Assembly: GCF_024053505.1 (NCBI RefSeq)
Contig: NZ_JAMXQS010000002.1
Location: 310,001-374,000, forward strand
From: Mesorhizobium liriopis
Lineage (GTDB): Bacteria > Pseudomonadota > Alphaproteobacteria > Rhizobiales > Rhizobiaceae
Reading direction: 5' to 3'
DNA length: 64,000 nt
A model generated the notes under the pieces. It saw only the letters and a program-made list of their open reading frames with translations, ran no database searches and had not been told where the DNA came from. The translations under genes and the position numbers were made by a program. Shown here one piece after another: positions 8,500-17,865 of the stretch (its first letter is position 1; every line of letters starts with the position of its first letter).

Positions 8500-10422
8500 T
8501 CAAGCCGACTGCATCTGTGACAGCGGGGCTGTCATGTGAGCTTCGAATCCGGCCGGATCGAAACGGAGATCGACATCACCCCCGCCGATCAGTCCGGACC
8601 GGATCATGCGCGAGCCGAAACCCCGTCCGTTCGGCTGGCGCACCTCGGGCCCGCCACGCTCGACCCAGTGGAAGTTCAGAGTGCTGTCGGCAACTGACCA
8701 ATAGGCCGTGACGCGACCATCATCGTTACTCAAGGCGCCGTACTTCATGGCATTCGTCGCCAGTTCATGAACAAGCAGAGCCAGTGAAAGCGCAGCCCGC
8801 GAACCGAGTTCCACGATCGGGCCATCAATTGTTACCCGGCTCTCCTGACCAAGCGCGCTGATGGCATTTCTGACCACGGTCGCCATGGACGCCGCAGACC
8901 AGTTGCGTTGAAGCAGGATGTCATGGGCGGAACTCAGCGCATGCAGCCGCCTTTCGAATGCCTCGACCGGTTCGCGCTCGGCGATTCCGCGAAGGGTCTG
9001 GTTCGCGACCGCCTGAACCAGAGCCAGGCTGTTCTTCAGGCGATGGCTGATCTCGCTGTTGAGGACGTGCTGTTGCGCCTGCATCTGGAGTTTCGAGATC
9101 GCAGCTTGCGTGCGGTCGCCGACTGCCTCGATAAAGGCCAGTTCCTCTCGCGTGAACTCCCGCACGGCACGGTCATGGACGAGAACCAAGCCCACGATCC
9201 GGCCGCGCTCGGTGATCGGAAGATTGACGAGACTGCGGATGTCGAGCTGCCTGAGTGCGGCGGCACCCGGCATGGTGCGGGGGTCGTTCTCGATGTCGGG
9301 AATGATGACGTTGCGGCCGGCCTTCAGGTCGTCGATGTAGGAGCCGAAGTCTCGAAACGAGTGGAAGCCCGCGACGCTGGCCACGCCCGGCGCGCACAGA
9401 TCGGGCAGAACGCGAACCGTCTCGACTTCAGCGTCGACGAGGCCAAAGCCGGCCCTGGTGCTGTGAAGGGCCCGTGCCATCGCTTCGGAAGCCGCCACGC
9501 CCGCCGCCTCGATGGTCTCGGCATCGCGCAGGCGGTCGCCGAGCTCGATCAGCGCGTCGCGCTTTCTTTGCGCCTCGATGCGGGCGGTGACTTCGAGAAA
9601 CAGGACTGTGAACGTGTTCGGGCCGATAGGCTGCGCGATGCCGTCATACCAGCGGCCCAGCGAGCCGACCTGCCGGGTGAAACGGACCGGCTGCCCCGTT
9701 GTCACCACATCGCCGAATTCCGACACCCACTCGTCCTCGATGCCGGGAAAGGTTTCGCGTATGGTGCGGCCAACGACATCCTCGGCCGCCACGCCGGTCA
9801 GATCGCTCCATGCGCGGTTCACGCGCTTGTAGCGCCAGTCGATTGCCTTTCCCGTTTCGTCGCGGATCACTTCGCCCTGGATGAAGCCTTCGCTCATCTT
9901 GTCGAACAGATGCTGCCACTCGGTGGCGGTCACCCGTGTCGCGATCTCGTCGGCCACGACATGCGCGATCTTCTGCAGGCGCGCCAGGTCGCGGTCGGAC
10001 CAGTTGCGTGGCCGCCCGTCGATTGCGGCCAGCGCGCCGACCACCTCGCCGCTGGGGAGCGCCAAGGGCACGCCGAGATAGGCCTGCACATTGAGGTCGG
10101 CCACGGCAAGATTGCTGCGGACCAACTCGTTTTGGCGAGAGTCCGTCACCACCAGCGGACAACGCTGTGCGACCACGTGCTGGCAGAAGGAATGGGTAAG
10201 AGGGGTTTCGCCCTGCGTCGCCCAGGGCTCGGGGAGCCCGAGATGCGCGGCAAAGACCTGGCGGTCGGTATCGATCAACGAGACGAGCGCCACCGGCACA
10301 TCGAGAACGTCGCGCACCAGCTCGATCTGATGCTCGAACTCGGTCTTCCCTTCTCCATGCATGATGCCGGCCGCGCGCAACGCCTCGATCCGCGCCGTTT
10401 CCAGCTCATTGGTCATGATCAT
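8500..10422 (-). CDS. GAF-PAS-GAF sensor histidine kinase, HWE family
   Basis: A 640-residue soluble sensor kinase. An N-terminal GAF domain covers about residues 22-165 (with VALVSLIDTDRQVFAAHLGL), a PAS about 168-285 (with NRAWSDLTGVAAEDVVGRTI), and a second GAF about 295-445. The catalytic core has the HWE-type H-box NSEISHRLKNSLALVQAV with the phosphorylated histidine at 460, and the N-box HELATNAMKYGAL at 552-564. There is a C-terminal GFGSRMI motif. No membrane helices are present, so it senses a cytoplasmic signal. A MIMTNEL start with two nearby ATG codons leaves the first residue uncertain by two codons. It is co-transcribed with the receiver gene downstream. HWE kinases often feed the alphaproteobacterial general stress response, but PhyR/NepR/EcfG are not in the window. 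Confidence 0.92.
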   Translation of the reverse strand: MIMTNELETARIEALRAAGIMHGEGKTEFEHQIELVRDVLDVPVALVSLIDTDRQVFAAHLGLPEPWATQGETPLTHSFCQHVVAQRCPLVVTDSRQNELVRSNLAVADLNVQAYLGVPLALPSGEVVGALAAIDGRPRNWSDRDLARLQKIAHVVADEIATRVTATEWQHLFDKMSEGFIQGEVIRDETGKAIDWRYKRVNRAWSDLTGVAAEDVVGRTIRETFPGIEDEWVSEFGDVVTTGQPVRFTRQVGSLGRWYDGIAQPIGPNTFTVLFLEVTARIEAQRKRDALIELGDRLRDAETIEAAGVAASEAMARALHSTRAGFGLVDAEVETVRVLPDLCAPGVASVAGFHSFRDFGSYIDDLKAGRNVIIPDIENDPRTMPGAAALRQLDIRSLVNLPITERGRIVGLVLVHDRAVREFTREELAFIEAVGDRTQAAISKLQMQAQQHVLNSEISHRLKNSLALVQAVANQTLRGIAEREPVEAFERRLHALSSAHDILLQRNWSAASMATVVRNAISALGQESRVTIDGPIVELGSRAALSLALLVHELATNAMKYGALSNDDGRVTAYWSVADSTLNFHWVERGGPEVRQPNGRGFGSRMIRSGLIGGGDVDLRFDPAGFEAHMTAPLSQMQSA

Positions 10423-10731
10423 GCAGCGCCCTCGGCCACCGGTGCTTCTTTGAGTCCCTTAATGGCTCCAACGCCGCTTAGCATGGACGCATGAGAAGGA
10501 GCGAGAGGGAGCGGGTCGGCCACAAATGTTAATTGCAGGACCGGGGCAAGGCCTCGGGCGCTCGTGACCAATGGACCGGCTGCACAACCCCGCTTCCGGT
10601 GATCCGCATCGCGATCTTGCAGCAAGCCGGGAGCCATCAGGGAGTTCTAAGCAAGAACGAAATCTGCAAACCAGTCGTCAAACTGACTGTTTTGTTCCGA
10701 TCAGGCAGATGAAAATCGCTCTAGAATCAGT
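10423..10731. other. Gene-free stretch between the HWE kinase and tRNA-Gln
   Basis: No coding frame here has convincing codon pattern or a ribosome site. It should contain the kinase promoter on the minus strand and the 3' trailer of the tRNA. A 5-bp inverted repeat GTTCT/AGAAC lies near its middle. I see nothing else to name. Confidence 0.5.
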
Positions 10732-10805
10732 TGGCTGGGGAACCTGGATTCGAACCAGGACTAACGGAGTCAGAGTCCGTGGGTCTACCGTTAACCTATT
10801 CCCCA
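10732..10805 (-). tRNA. tRNA-Gln (anticodon CTG)
   Basis: On the minus strand a complete cloverleaf can be drawn. The acceptor TGGGGAA pairs with TTCCCCA. The anticodon stem ACGGA/TCCGT closes the loop CTCTGAC, giving anticodon CTG (reads CAG). The T-arm is CCTGG-TTCGAAT-CCAGG. The discriminator G and an encoded CCA end occupy 10735 and 10734-10732. Acceptor, loop and discriminator match glutamine tRNAs of alphaproteobacteria. Confidence 0.95.
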
Positions 10806-11097
10806 ACGAGGCATGAAGCTCGACGTGCTTGGTGCCTAAGGCGGAGCCGCCAAACCTTGTAGGCTGTGGCGCTTCCGGGCGGCTACCTAGCATATTCGCG
10901 GCCAAGTGCAAGCGTCAACGTGAAGGGCATGAGCAGGTTCCGGCGTCGGGTTCGGGCGAGAGCGCTCGCCGTGCCTCTTGGTGCAAGGCGGCTCGCCTGC
11001 TAAGGTGTCGCCAACTGATGATGTTGCAGCGCCTGCAGCGTCCTTCTTGCTCGAAAAGTCGAGCACAAGGCTCGCGCGGCGCCGGAAGGAAAACGAC

Positions 11098-12519
11098 GTG
11101 GGAGACCGCGAGCCCGGCCGCTTCAGGCCGGCAGCCGAGGGTCTGGAGTCCGACCCGCCTCTGAGCCGAGGCGGGTTTAGGCCGGGCCGGAAACACAGAC
11201 GCGCCAAGCCCAAGCAAGCCGCACAGCGGCTTGCGCAAGCCCATGAGCCTGCGCCCGATGGAGCGCCGGGTTCCACGCCCACGCGCAAGCGCCGCAAAAG
11301 GCGGCGGGGGCGCAAAGCCTTCGTGCGCGTGCCGGGACTTGAGACCATCATCGCCATCAGTGCCGAAGAGGCCTTGGCGAAAGGTGCGGCGCCGCTTTTC
11401 GTCGTGCCGCCGGCCGTGACGGGTGCAGCACCTCTCGCCGCCGTTCTTGCCGCTGAGCCGACGCTACCGCCCCATCCGGACGTATCCGGCTTTGCGCGAC
11501 GTCGGCACGACCTGCCGGTTTTCGCGGCGCTTGATCTCGGCACCAACAATTGCCGCTTGCTGGTGGCGGTGCCTGCCCGGCCCGGTCAGTTCCGGGTAGT
11601 GGATGCGTTCTCGCGCATCGTTCGGCTGGGCGAAGGTCTGGGCGCAACCGGTGCGCTCGGCGAGCGGGCCATGGACCGCGCGGTGGAAGCGCTTATCGTG
11701 TGCGGCGAGAAACTGCGCGCGCGGCCAATCTTGCGCACGCGGCTGATCGCGACCGAGGCCTGCCGGGCGGCGTCGAACGGCGAAGCATTCCTCGATCGCG
11801 TCGAGCGCGAGGCGGGCATCCGGCTCGAGATCATCTCGCGCGAGACCGAGGCGCGGCTGGCGGTTTCGGGCTGCGGCTCGCTGGTGGAGCAGGATGCCAA
11901 GGGCGTGGTCCTGTTCGACATCGGCGGCGGTTCGACCGAAATTGCGCTGGTCGATCTGTCGCGTTCGCGCGCCCCGCGTCTGGCCGATTCGATCAGCGCC
12001 TGGACTTCGTTGCCGATCGGCGTCGTGACGCTTGCCGAAAAATTCGGCGGCCGCGACGTGACGCCTGAAAGCTTCAAGGCGATGACCGCCCATGTGGCCG
12101 CCATGATCGAGCGATTCGAAGGGCGCGACCGCTTGGCCAAGCTCGCGGGCGATGATCGGCTGACGCTCCTGGGGACATCGGGCACCGTCACCACGCTGGC
12201 CGGCATCCATCTCGACCTGCCGCGCTATGACCGCCGTCGCGTGGATGGGCTCTGGATGGAGTCGGACGAAGTGGATCGCATGACGGCAAAACTGCTCGGC
12301 TGGGATTTCGACAGGCGCGTGGCCAACCCCTGCATCGGGCCCGACCGTGCCGATCTGGTGCTGGCGGGTTGTGCCATCCTCGAAGCCATCCGCGCGGAAT
12401 GGCCGACCAAGCGGCTGCGGGTCGCCGACCGGGGGTTGCGTGAGGGCATGTTGAGCGAACTGATGTCGGAAGCGGGCGTGTGGCGGAACCACCATCGTCG
12501 CCCGCGGGCGCACGCCTGA
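11098..12519 (+). CDS. Ppx/GppA family phosphatase with a basic N-terminal extension
   Basis: A 473-residue ASKHA-fold exopolyphosphatase / guanosine pentaphosphatase relative, which hydrolyses polyphosphate or pppGpp. The phosphate-binding P1 motif [16 protein letters not shown] lies near residue 142, and the second motif [12 protein letters not shown] near 275. The first ~110 residues are not part of the fold and contain a strongly basic run ([11 protein letters not shown]) that could bind RNA or polyphosphate. I prefer GTG at 11098 because GAAGGA lies about seven bases before it; the frame extends 40 codons further to a TTG at 10978 without a good ribosome site. The stop overlaps the rlmE start (TGATG), so the two are translationally coupled, an arrangement I recall from other rhizobia. 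Confidence 0.88.
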   Translation: MGDREPGRFRPAAEGLESDPPLSRGGFRPGRKHRRAKPKQAAQRLAQAHEPAPDGAPGSTPTRKRRKRRRGRKAFVRVPGLETIIAISAEEALAKGAAPLFVVPPAVTGAAPLAAVLAAEPTLPPHPDVSGFARRRHDLPVFAALDLGTNNCRLLVAVPARPGQFRVVDAFSRIVRLGEGLGATGALGERAMDRAVEALIVCGEKLRARPILRTRLIATEACRAASNGEAFLDRVEREAGIRLEIISRETEARLAVSGCGSLVEQDAKGVVLFDIGGGSTEIALVDLSRSRAPRLADSISAWTSLPIGVVTLAEKFGGRDVTPESFKAMTAHVAAMIERFEGRDRLAKLAGDDRLTLLGTSGTVTTLAGIHLDLPRYDRRRVDGLWMESDEVDRMTAKLLGWDFDRRVANPCIGPDRADLVLAGCAILEAIRAEWPTKRLRVADRGLREGMLSELMSEAGVWRNHHRRPRAHA

Positions 12520-13259
12520 TGGCCAAGCCTCCTGCGAAGCGCCCCGGGGCCAACAAGTCTAGCGCCAGCAAGACAATGCCCGGCCAGACGCGTGTCCTGC
12601 GCACCAAGGTCACCAAGAAGAGCGGCTTGAAGGAATCCTCGCGCCGCTGGCTCGAGCGGCACCTGAACGACCCTTACGTGCAGCGCTCAAAAGCCGAAGG
12701 CTTCCGCTCGCGCGCAGCCTTCAAGCTGATCGAGATCGATGATCGCTACAAGCTCCTGAAGCCCGGCCAGCGGGTGATCGATCTGGGCTGCGCGCCCGGC
12801 GGCTGGTGCCAGGTCGCGGTGGCGCGCACGAAATCGCCGGAGGACGCCCCGCGCGTCGTCGGCATCGACTATCTCGGCATGGATGCGGTGCCGGGCGCGC
12901 AGGTGCTCATGATGGATTTCCTCGACGACGACGCGCCGGCGAAGCTGCTGGAAGCACTCGGCGGCGAGGCGCCTGACCTGGTGCTGTCGGACATGGCGGC
13001 TCCCACCACGGGCCACCGCCAGACGGATCATATCCGCACCATGCATCTGTGCGAGGTCGCAGCGGATTTCGCGATGGAAGTCCTGCGGCCCGGTGGGCAT
13101 TTTCTGGCGAAGACGTTTCAGGGCGGCACGGAAAACGAGCTTCTGGCACAGCTCAAGCGGGCCTTCACGTCCGTGCATCATGTGAAGCCGCCGGCCTCGC
13201 GCGACGAGTCGGCCGAGCTTTACCTTCTGGCGCGCTCCTTCAAGGGCAAGCCGGTTTAA
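12519..13259 (+). CDS. rlmE: 23S rRNA (uridine-2552-2'-O)-methyltransferase RlmE
   Basis: A 246-residue FtsJ/RrmJ methyltransferase that 2'-O-methylates U2552 of 23S rRNA late in 50S assembly. The SAM site is [16 protein letters not shown]. The catalytic K-D-K-E set is visible as Lys in [10 protein letters not shown], Asp in [13 protein letters not shown], Lys in [10 protein letters not shown] and Glu in DESAELYLL. The ~40-residue N-terminal tail is rich in Lys, Ser and Ala, as in other alphaproteobacterial members. ATG at 12519 overlaps the stop of the ppx-type gene; an earlier in-frame GTG at 12480 lies wholly inside that gene and is less likely. Its stop overlaps the stop of the convergent MFS gene by three bases. 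Confidence 0.95.
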   Translation: MAKPPAKRPGANKSSASKTMPGQTRVLRTKVTKKSGLKESSRRWLERHLNDPYVQRSKAEGFRSRAAFKLIEIDDRYKLLKPGQRVIDLGCAPGGWCQVAVARTKSPEDAPRVVGIDYLGMDAVPGAQVLMMDFLDDDAPAKLLEALGGEAPDLVLSDMAAPTTGHRQTDHIRTMHLCEVAADFAMEVLRPGGHFLAKTFQGGTENELLAQLKRAFTSVHHVKPPASRDESAELYLLARSFKGKPV

Positions 13260-14671
13260 ACCGCCGCCTGCACCCGCGCATTGCCATCTGCGATGCGACC
13301 CTTGTGCCCGGACACGTTCTGCCCGGCATCGGGCGGCATGAAGAAGAACGGCAGGGCTGCGGTCGCGGTGATGGCTGACACCAGAAGAAACGCCACGAAG
13401 AACGAATGAAGGTTGATGGGCTCCCCCGTCAACAGCGTCATGCCCTCGAGAATGCCGCCTGCGACCGCCACGCCGAGCGCGATCGAGACCTGCTGGAACG
13501 AGGCCGAAAGCGCTGTTGCCTGGCTCGCGTCGCGCTCGCCGATATCGGCGAAGACGAGGGCATTGGCCGAAGTGAAGAAGAGCGAGCGGAAGAAGCCCGA
13601 AAAGAACAGCACGCCCATCATCAGGTAGATTGGGGTTTCGGGCGAGAAGAAGCCGCAGGCTGCGACGAAGGCTGCACCGATCACTGAGGCCAAGACCAGC
13701 ACCGTTCGGAAGCCGAACGTGCGAAGCGCGCGGCGCGCCACGAACTTCATGGTGATGGCACCCATCGCCGACACGAAGGTGATCGAGCCCGATTGGAAGG
13801 GTGTGAGTCCGAAGCCGAGCTGAAGCAGCAGCGGCAAAAGGAAGGGCGTCGCGCCATTGCCGATGCGGAAAAGCACGCCGCCATTGATTGCGGCGCGGAA
13901 GGTCTGGTTGCGGAAAAGCGACAGGTCGAGAAGCGGGTTCGCACGGCCCCTCGCATGGCGGATATAGGCCCAAGCCGACACGACACCGACGGCAAGCGTG
14001 AGGAGGCCGATCGCGGGTGGCAGGGCAGGCAGGCTCACCACCGACAGGCCGAAAACGATGCCGGACGCCGCAAGCGCCGAAAGCACGAAGCCGGTCCAGT
14101 CCACGCTGCCATTGCTGACCGGCGGCGTGTCGGGCAGGAAACGACCCGACAGCGCGATGCCCAGGATTCCGATCGGCACGTTGATCAGGAAGATCCAGTG
14201 CCATGACACGAAGGTGGTGATGAAGCCGCCGACCGGAGGCCCGAGCATCGGGCCGATCAGGCCGGGAATGGTGAGCCAGGCCATGGCGGACACCAGTTCG
14301 CGCTTGTCGGTGGAGCGTACGAGCAGAAGGCGCGCGACAGGCGTCATCATCGCCCCGCCCGCGCCCTGGATCACGCGTGCCACCACGATGAAGCCGAGCG
14401 AATTGGCGAGGGCACAGAGTATGGAGCCCACCACGAACACGCCGATGGCGATGCGAAACACTTTCTTGGCGCCGAAACGGTCGGCCATCCAGCCGCTGAT
14501 CGGGATGAACACCGCGAGGGCGACCAGATAGGCGGTCAGCGCGAGTTTGAGTGCGATCGGGCTCGTGCCGAGATCCTTCGCGATGGCGGGCAGCGCCGTC
14601 GCGATCACGGTTGAGTCCATGTTTTCCATGAAAAGGGCGACCGCGAGAATGAGCGGTGTGGTACGGTTCAA
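13256..14671 (-). CDS. DHA2-family MFS drug exporter
   Basis: A 471-residue inner-membrane proton antiporter of the EmrB/QacA (DHA2) type. Motif A appears as [13 protein letters not shown] between the second and third helices, motif C as [15 protein letters not shown] in helix 5, and motif D1 near the start as [15 protein letters not shown]. About 12-14 hydrophobic helices cover the sequence and the C-terminus is polar. No HlyD-like membrane fusion partner is adjacent, so it probably exports to the periplasm by itself. The start ATG at 14671 opens directly into helix 1. It shares the 177-base divergent region upstream with the Tat-exported metallo-hydrolase, and no regulator gene is adjacent. 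The substrate cannot be inferred. Confidence 0.9.
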   Translation of the reverse strand: MNRTTPLILAVALFMENMDSTVIATALPAIAKDLGTSPIALKLALTAYLVALAVFIPISGWMADRFGAKKVFRIAIGVFVVGSILCALANSLGFIVVARVIQGAGGAMMTPVARLLLVRSTDKRELVSAMAWLTIPGLIGPMLGPPVGGFITTFVSWHWIFLINVPIGILGIALSGRFLPDTPPVSNGSVDWTGFVLSALAASGIVFGLSVVSLPALPPAIGLLTLAVGVVSAWAYIRHARGRANPLLDLSLFRNQTFRAAINGGVLFRIGNGATPFLLPLLLQLGFGLTPFQSGSITFVSAMGAITMKFVARRALRTFGFRTVLVLASVIGAAFVAACGFFSPETPIYLMMGVLFFSGFFRSLFFTSANALVFADIGERDASQATALSASFQQVSIALGVAVAGGILEGMTLLTGEPINLHSFFVAFLLVSAITATAALPFFFMPPDAGQNVSGHKGRIADGNARVQAAV

Positions 14672-14848
14672 AAGCTTGGGCCTGAAAGCAAACAGATCGG
14701 AAGGCGGCTTAACAGCGATCGCCGTCTTTGGGTGGTTATAGGTCGCCCGAGCCTTTATGCCAGAGCGTCACGTTGATGTGAGAGGGTTGCCCTCTCGCGC
14801 CCGCGTGACACTTTATGCGCCTGAACAGTTTCAAACGAGGAGACGCTG

Positions 14849-15874
14849 ATGACCCCGCCCGTTGACCGCCGTACCGCCATGAAGATGGGAGCCGGTGCGG
14901 TTGCCGTGGCAGGACTCTCGTCCGTTTCCGCCCAAGCCCAAACGACCCAAGCTCAAACGACCCAGATCCCGGCAGCCTCAGGCGAGAACAGCGTGACCCA
15001 ACCGATCCTTCCCGGCTCGCCGGGCTTTCACCAGTTCAAGTTCGGTGAGTGGGAAATCACCGCCGTGCTCGATGGTCTGCGTCCGGGCGAAGGGCCGCAC
15101 CCGACCTTCGGTGCGAACCAGCCGGCGGAAGTCGTCGAAGCCCTGATGGAAAAGAACTTTTTGCCGCCCAGGCAGATGGTCAACGGTTTCACGCCGGTTC
15201 TCATCCGCACCGGCAGCGAGATGATCCTGTTCGACACCGGCATGGGGCCCGGCGGGCGCGAAAACAATCTGGGCCTATTGCGCGCGCGTATGGGGCAGGC
15301 GGGCTTTTCGCCGGAATCCGTGACGCTCGTGGTCATCACCCATATGCATGGCGACCATATCGGCGGATTGATGGAGGGTGAGGCGCCGGCCTTCCCGAAC
15401 GCCTCCTACGTGTTCGGCCAGAAGGAATGGGATTTCTGGACCGCCGACGAGCGGCTCGAAGGCCCGACGCAGGGCAATGCGCAGGCGGTGCGCAAGAACG
15501 TCATGCCCTTGCGCGAGCGCGCGGTGTTCGTGAGCGAGGGCAACGGGGTCGCACCCGGCATCACGGCCATCGAAGCCTTCGGCCACACGCCCGGCCACCT
15601 GATCTTCCGCCTCGAATCCGGCGGCAAGACCTTGATGCTCACCGCCGACACCGCCAACCACTATGTCGCTTCGCTGCAGAAGCCCGACTGGGAAGTGCGC
15701 TTCGACATGGACAAGGCGCAGGCGGCGGCCACGCGAAAAAAGGTGTTCGGGCAGATTGCCGACGAGCGCCTGCCATTCATCGGCTACCACATGCCGTTCC
15801 CCGCGCTCGGCTATGTCGAGCGCTTCGAAGACGGCTTCCGCTTCATGCCCGAAACCTATCAGATGGAACTTTAG
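14849..15874 (+). CDS. Tat-exported MBL-fold metallo-hydrolase
   Basis: A 341-residue metallo-beta-lactamase-fold hydrolase. The zinc motif HMHGDH lies at residues 165-170 (VVITHMHGDHIGG). Further ligands follow in EAFGHTPGHLIF and in the LTADTANH segment. The N-terminus DRRTAMKMGAGAVAVAG followed by ALSS and AQA is a twin-arginine signal, so the folded protein is exported to the periplasm. A short direct repeat of Gln-Ala-Gln-Thr-Thr follows the cleavage region at 31-39. GAGGAGACGCTG precedes the ATG. It resembles the periplasmic MBL proteins related to quorum-quenching lactonases and to alkyl sulfatases at a distance. Substrate is unknown. Confidence 0.88.
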   Translation: MTPPVDRRTAMKMGAGAVAVAGLSSVSAQAQTTQAQTTQIPAASGENSVTQPILPGSPGFHQFKFGEWEITAVLDGLRPGEGPHPTFGANQPAEVVEALMEKNFLPPRQMVNGFTPVLIRTGSEMILFDTGMGPGGRENNLGLLRARMGQAGFSPESVTLVVITHMHGDHIGGLMEGEAPAFPNASYVFGQKEWDFWTADERLEGPTQGNAQAVRKNVMPLRERAVFVSEGNGVAPGITAIEAFGHTPGHLIFRLESGGKTLMLTADTANHYVASLQKPDWEVRFDMDKAQAAATRKKVFGQIADERLPFIGYHMPFPALGYVERFEDGFRFMPETYQMEL

Positions 15875-15887
15875 GACTGATCGGTTT

Positions 15888-16547
15888 CTAGTCGCGGTCG
15901 GGTGCACCGAGCGGAAAGAGCGCGCGGTAGGGCCGTGCCTCATCCACCACGCGGGCGACGGAAGGGTGTGCAAGGAGTCGCGCGCGGTAACTCTTGAGCG
16001 CTGTGAAGCGCGCGGGAATCGGGTGCGTCCAGTCGGCGTAGAAGAGGTCGGGCGCGCCCGCGCAGTCGGCAAAGCCGAAGTGATCGCCTGCTGCCCATTC
16101 GCGGTTCCGCATTCGTCTGTCGAGCCAGGCATAGGCGGTGTCCAGCGTCGCGCGGGCGTCCAAGACGGTCTTGGCACTGCGGTCTTTTTCGTCGCGCAAC
16201 GCGTCGAAGACGATAGCCCCCTGCGGTGTCGCGACATAGTTGTCGAAGAAGCGGCCCATGAAGCGTGCGTCGAGCGCTTCATCCGGATCCGACGGCAGAA
16301 GCGGTCGCGCTCCCGGATAGTGGAGATCGCAATATTCGATGATGATCGCTGCCTCGATCACGACGCGGTCCCCGTCCACCAGAACGGGAAAGCGCTTCAT
16401 CGGCCAAAGTCTTTCCAACTCTTGCCACGAGACCGGGTCGTCGTGGTCGACCAGACGGAACGAGAAAGGCGTCTCGTTCGCGTAAAGTGCTATCAGCACT
16501 TTCCAGACATAGGACGCGAACGGATGTCCGTAGAGCACGAGTCCCAT
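15888..16547 (-). CDS. Glutathione S-transferase family protein
   Basis: A 219-residue cytosolic GST. The thioredoxin-like N-domain (MGLVLYGHPFASYVWKVLI) carries Ser12 as the probable glutathione-activating residue. The cis-proline motif is KRFPVLVDGDRVVIEA with the Glu-Ala turn that binds the gamma-glutamyl group. The all-helical C-domain includes the GDHFGFADCAGAPDLFYA stretch with the conserved N-capping Asp. It is the last of three minus-strand genes (VOC protein, DUF899 protein, GST), with 31 bases to the DUF899 gene. The set probably handles reactive electrophiles or oxidised compounds. Confidence 0.88.
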   Translation of the reverse strand: MGLVLYGHPFASYVWKVLIALYANETPFSFRLVDHDDPVSWQELERLWPMKRFPVLVDGDRVVIEAAIIIEYCDLHYPGARPLLPSDPDEALDARFMGRFFDNYVATPQGAIVFDALRDEKDRSAKTVLDARATLDTAYAWLDRRMRNREWAAGDHFGFADCAGAPDLFYADWTHPIPARFTALKSYRARLLAHPSVARVVDEARPYRALFPLGAPDRD

Positions 16548-16578
16548 CGGCTGGTCTCCTGGCGTTCTCGGATCGGGC

Positions 16579-17295
16579 CTAATAGCTCAGCTTCGGATAC
16601 CAGTCCGGTGCGCGGCCTTCCGGCGTGGAGTCGAGGATGGTCCAGAGTGGCATGAGGTCCGGCGCGCCGCGCGGGTCCTGGCCGGGATCGGCCGTTGCTC
16701 CGCCCATCTCGCCCGCCCAGAAGTGGTGGATCGTGCCGTCGCGGCGCGAAAAGACGTTGAAGGCGGGCTCGTCCTGGCCGTCCTGCAAGCCGTGATAGTC
16801 GCGGCTGTAATTGCCGTTCAGGTCGGAGAAGAGCGGCAGATGGTGCCAGCCGCGTTCCTTCTTGAACTGGAGCAGCTTGGGGAGCGGCGAGCGGGCGACG
16901 ATGGCGAGCGCCACGCGCTGCGTGATGTCGGGCACTTCGCCGTCCCAGGCCGAAAGCAGCGAGGTACACATCGGGCAGGGACGCTCGCGCTCGGGGCCGA
17001 ACATATAGGAATAGACCACGAGCGTGTCGTGCCGCCCGAAAAGGTCGGCGAAGCTCGCAGGGCCACTCTCGCCCTCGAAGCGGTAGTCGCCTTTCACCTC
17101 GCCGCCAGGCGGTAATTGCCGGCGCTGCTCGGCGACGCGCTCGATGTGGCGGCGCAGTTCGATCTCCTCGGCCAGAAGCGCATCGCGCGCGGCGCGATAT
17201 TCGGGGCTTTCATTGGGAAAGCGCACGCCATTGATGCGCGCGAGCTCGGTTGCGGGTTTGAGTTCTGCGGTTGCAGGCCCATTCCGTGCTGCCAT
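16579..17295 (-). CDS. DUF899 thioredoxin-like family protein
   Basis: A 238-residue protein of the DUF899 family, which has a thioredoxin-like fold. The family signature is visible as DLFGRHDTLVVYSYMFGPER followed by the CPMC pair in PCPMCTSLLSAWDGEV. The later blocks FNVFSRRDGTIHHFWAGEM and LWTILDSTPEGR are also typical. ATG at 17295 is chosen because AAGGAGGA lies a few bases upstream; the frame continues 23 codons further without similarity. It lies 38 bases after the VOC gene and 31 before the GST gene. A redox or dithiol role is suggested by the fold, but no reaction has been established for the family to my knowledge. Confidence 0.9.
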   Translation of the reverse strand: MAARNGPATAELKPATELARINGVRFPNESPEYRAARDALLAEEIELRRHIERVAEQRRQLPPGGEVKGDYRFEGESGPASFADLFGRHDTLVVYSYMFGPERERPCPMCTSLLSAWDGEVPDITQRVALAIVARSPLPKLLQFKKERGWHHLPLFSDLNGNYSRDYHGLQDGQDEPAFNVFSRRDGTIHHFWAGEMGGATADPGQDPRGAPDLMPLWTILDSTPEGRAPDWYPKLSY

Positions 17296-17333
17296 GGGGA
17301 CATCCTCCTTGTCCGATGGGTGGCGGATTTCAG

Positions 17334-17765
17334 TCAGGCGGCCGGCGTCGAGCCGATGCCCCATTTGACGCCGAACGGATCGCGCACCATGCCGTAGCGG
17401 TCGCCCCAGAACTGGAGTTCGACAGGCATTTCGGCTGTGCAGCCGGCCTCTACCGCGCGGCCGAACCAGCGATCGGCATCGTCCACGTGCAAATGAAGGT
17501 TGAAACCGTCATGGGTGGTCGCCGGGTAGCCATGCTCGGGCATCGGGTCCATCAGCATCACGGAGCTGCCATTGATGTCGACGCGCGCATTCATGACGCG
17601 CCCGTCATCCATCCGGGCGACCGTTCCGACCGGCACTGCGCCGAACGCTTTGCTGTAGAAGGCGATGGCCTTGTCCGCGCCGTCCAGCATCAGATAGGGC
17701 ACCACCCCGCCTTTCAGCGGCTGCGCGGTTGCGGCCTTGTCGATGGTTTCGCTGCTGTCTGCCAA
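17334..17765 (-). CDS. VOC-family (PhnB/glyoxalase-like) protein
   Basis: A 143-residue vicinal-oxygen-chelate protein. It has the paired beta-alpha-beta modules of the family: VVPYLMLDGADKAIAFYSKA at the start and LHLHVDDADRWFGRAVEAGC in the middle, ending with DRYGMVRDPFGVKWGIG. PhnB-like proteins of this form lack clear enzymatic assignment and may bind or modify antibiotics or aldehydes. I place the start at TTG 17765 because GGGAGGAAAGC lies directly before it; the frame extends 20 codons further with no match. It is the first gene of the VOC/DUF899/GST operon and is divergent from a MarR regulator. Confidence 0.85.
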   Translation of the reverse strand: MADSSETIDKAATAQPLKGGVVPYLMLDGADKAIAFYSKAFGAVPVGTVARMDDGRVMNARVDINGSSVMLMDPMPEHGYPATTHDGFNLHLHVDDADRWFGRAVEAGCTAEMPVELQFWGDRYGMVRDPFGVKWGIGSTPAA

Positions 17766-17842
17766 GCTTTCCTCCCGCCTCGGCCGAACACAATGCGCTG
17801 TGCACAAAGAGTGGTGCGATAACACATGTGATTGCGAATTAA

Positions 17843-17854
17843 GTTGATATCAAC
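17843..17854. promoter_or_regulatory. Perfect 12-bp palindrome, probable MarR operator
   Basis: GTTGATATCAAC is a perfect palindrome in the 100-base region between the divergent VOC and MarR genes, 11 bases before the MarR start codon. Its size, AT-rich centre and place fit the operators of MarR-family repressors, which commonly control themselves and a divergent operon. The binding is inferred. Confidence 0.7.
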
Positions 17855-17865
17855 GTAAATAGCCC

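Noticed and set aside
10978-11097. A 40-codon longer start of the Ppx/GppA protein at a TTG.
   Set aside because: The TTG has no ribosome site, while GTG 11098 has GAAGGA at good distance.
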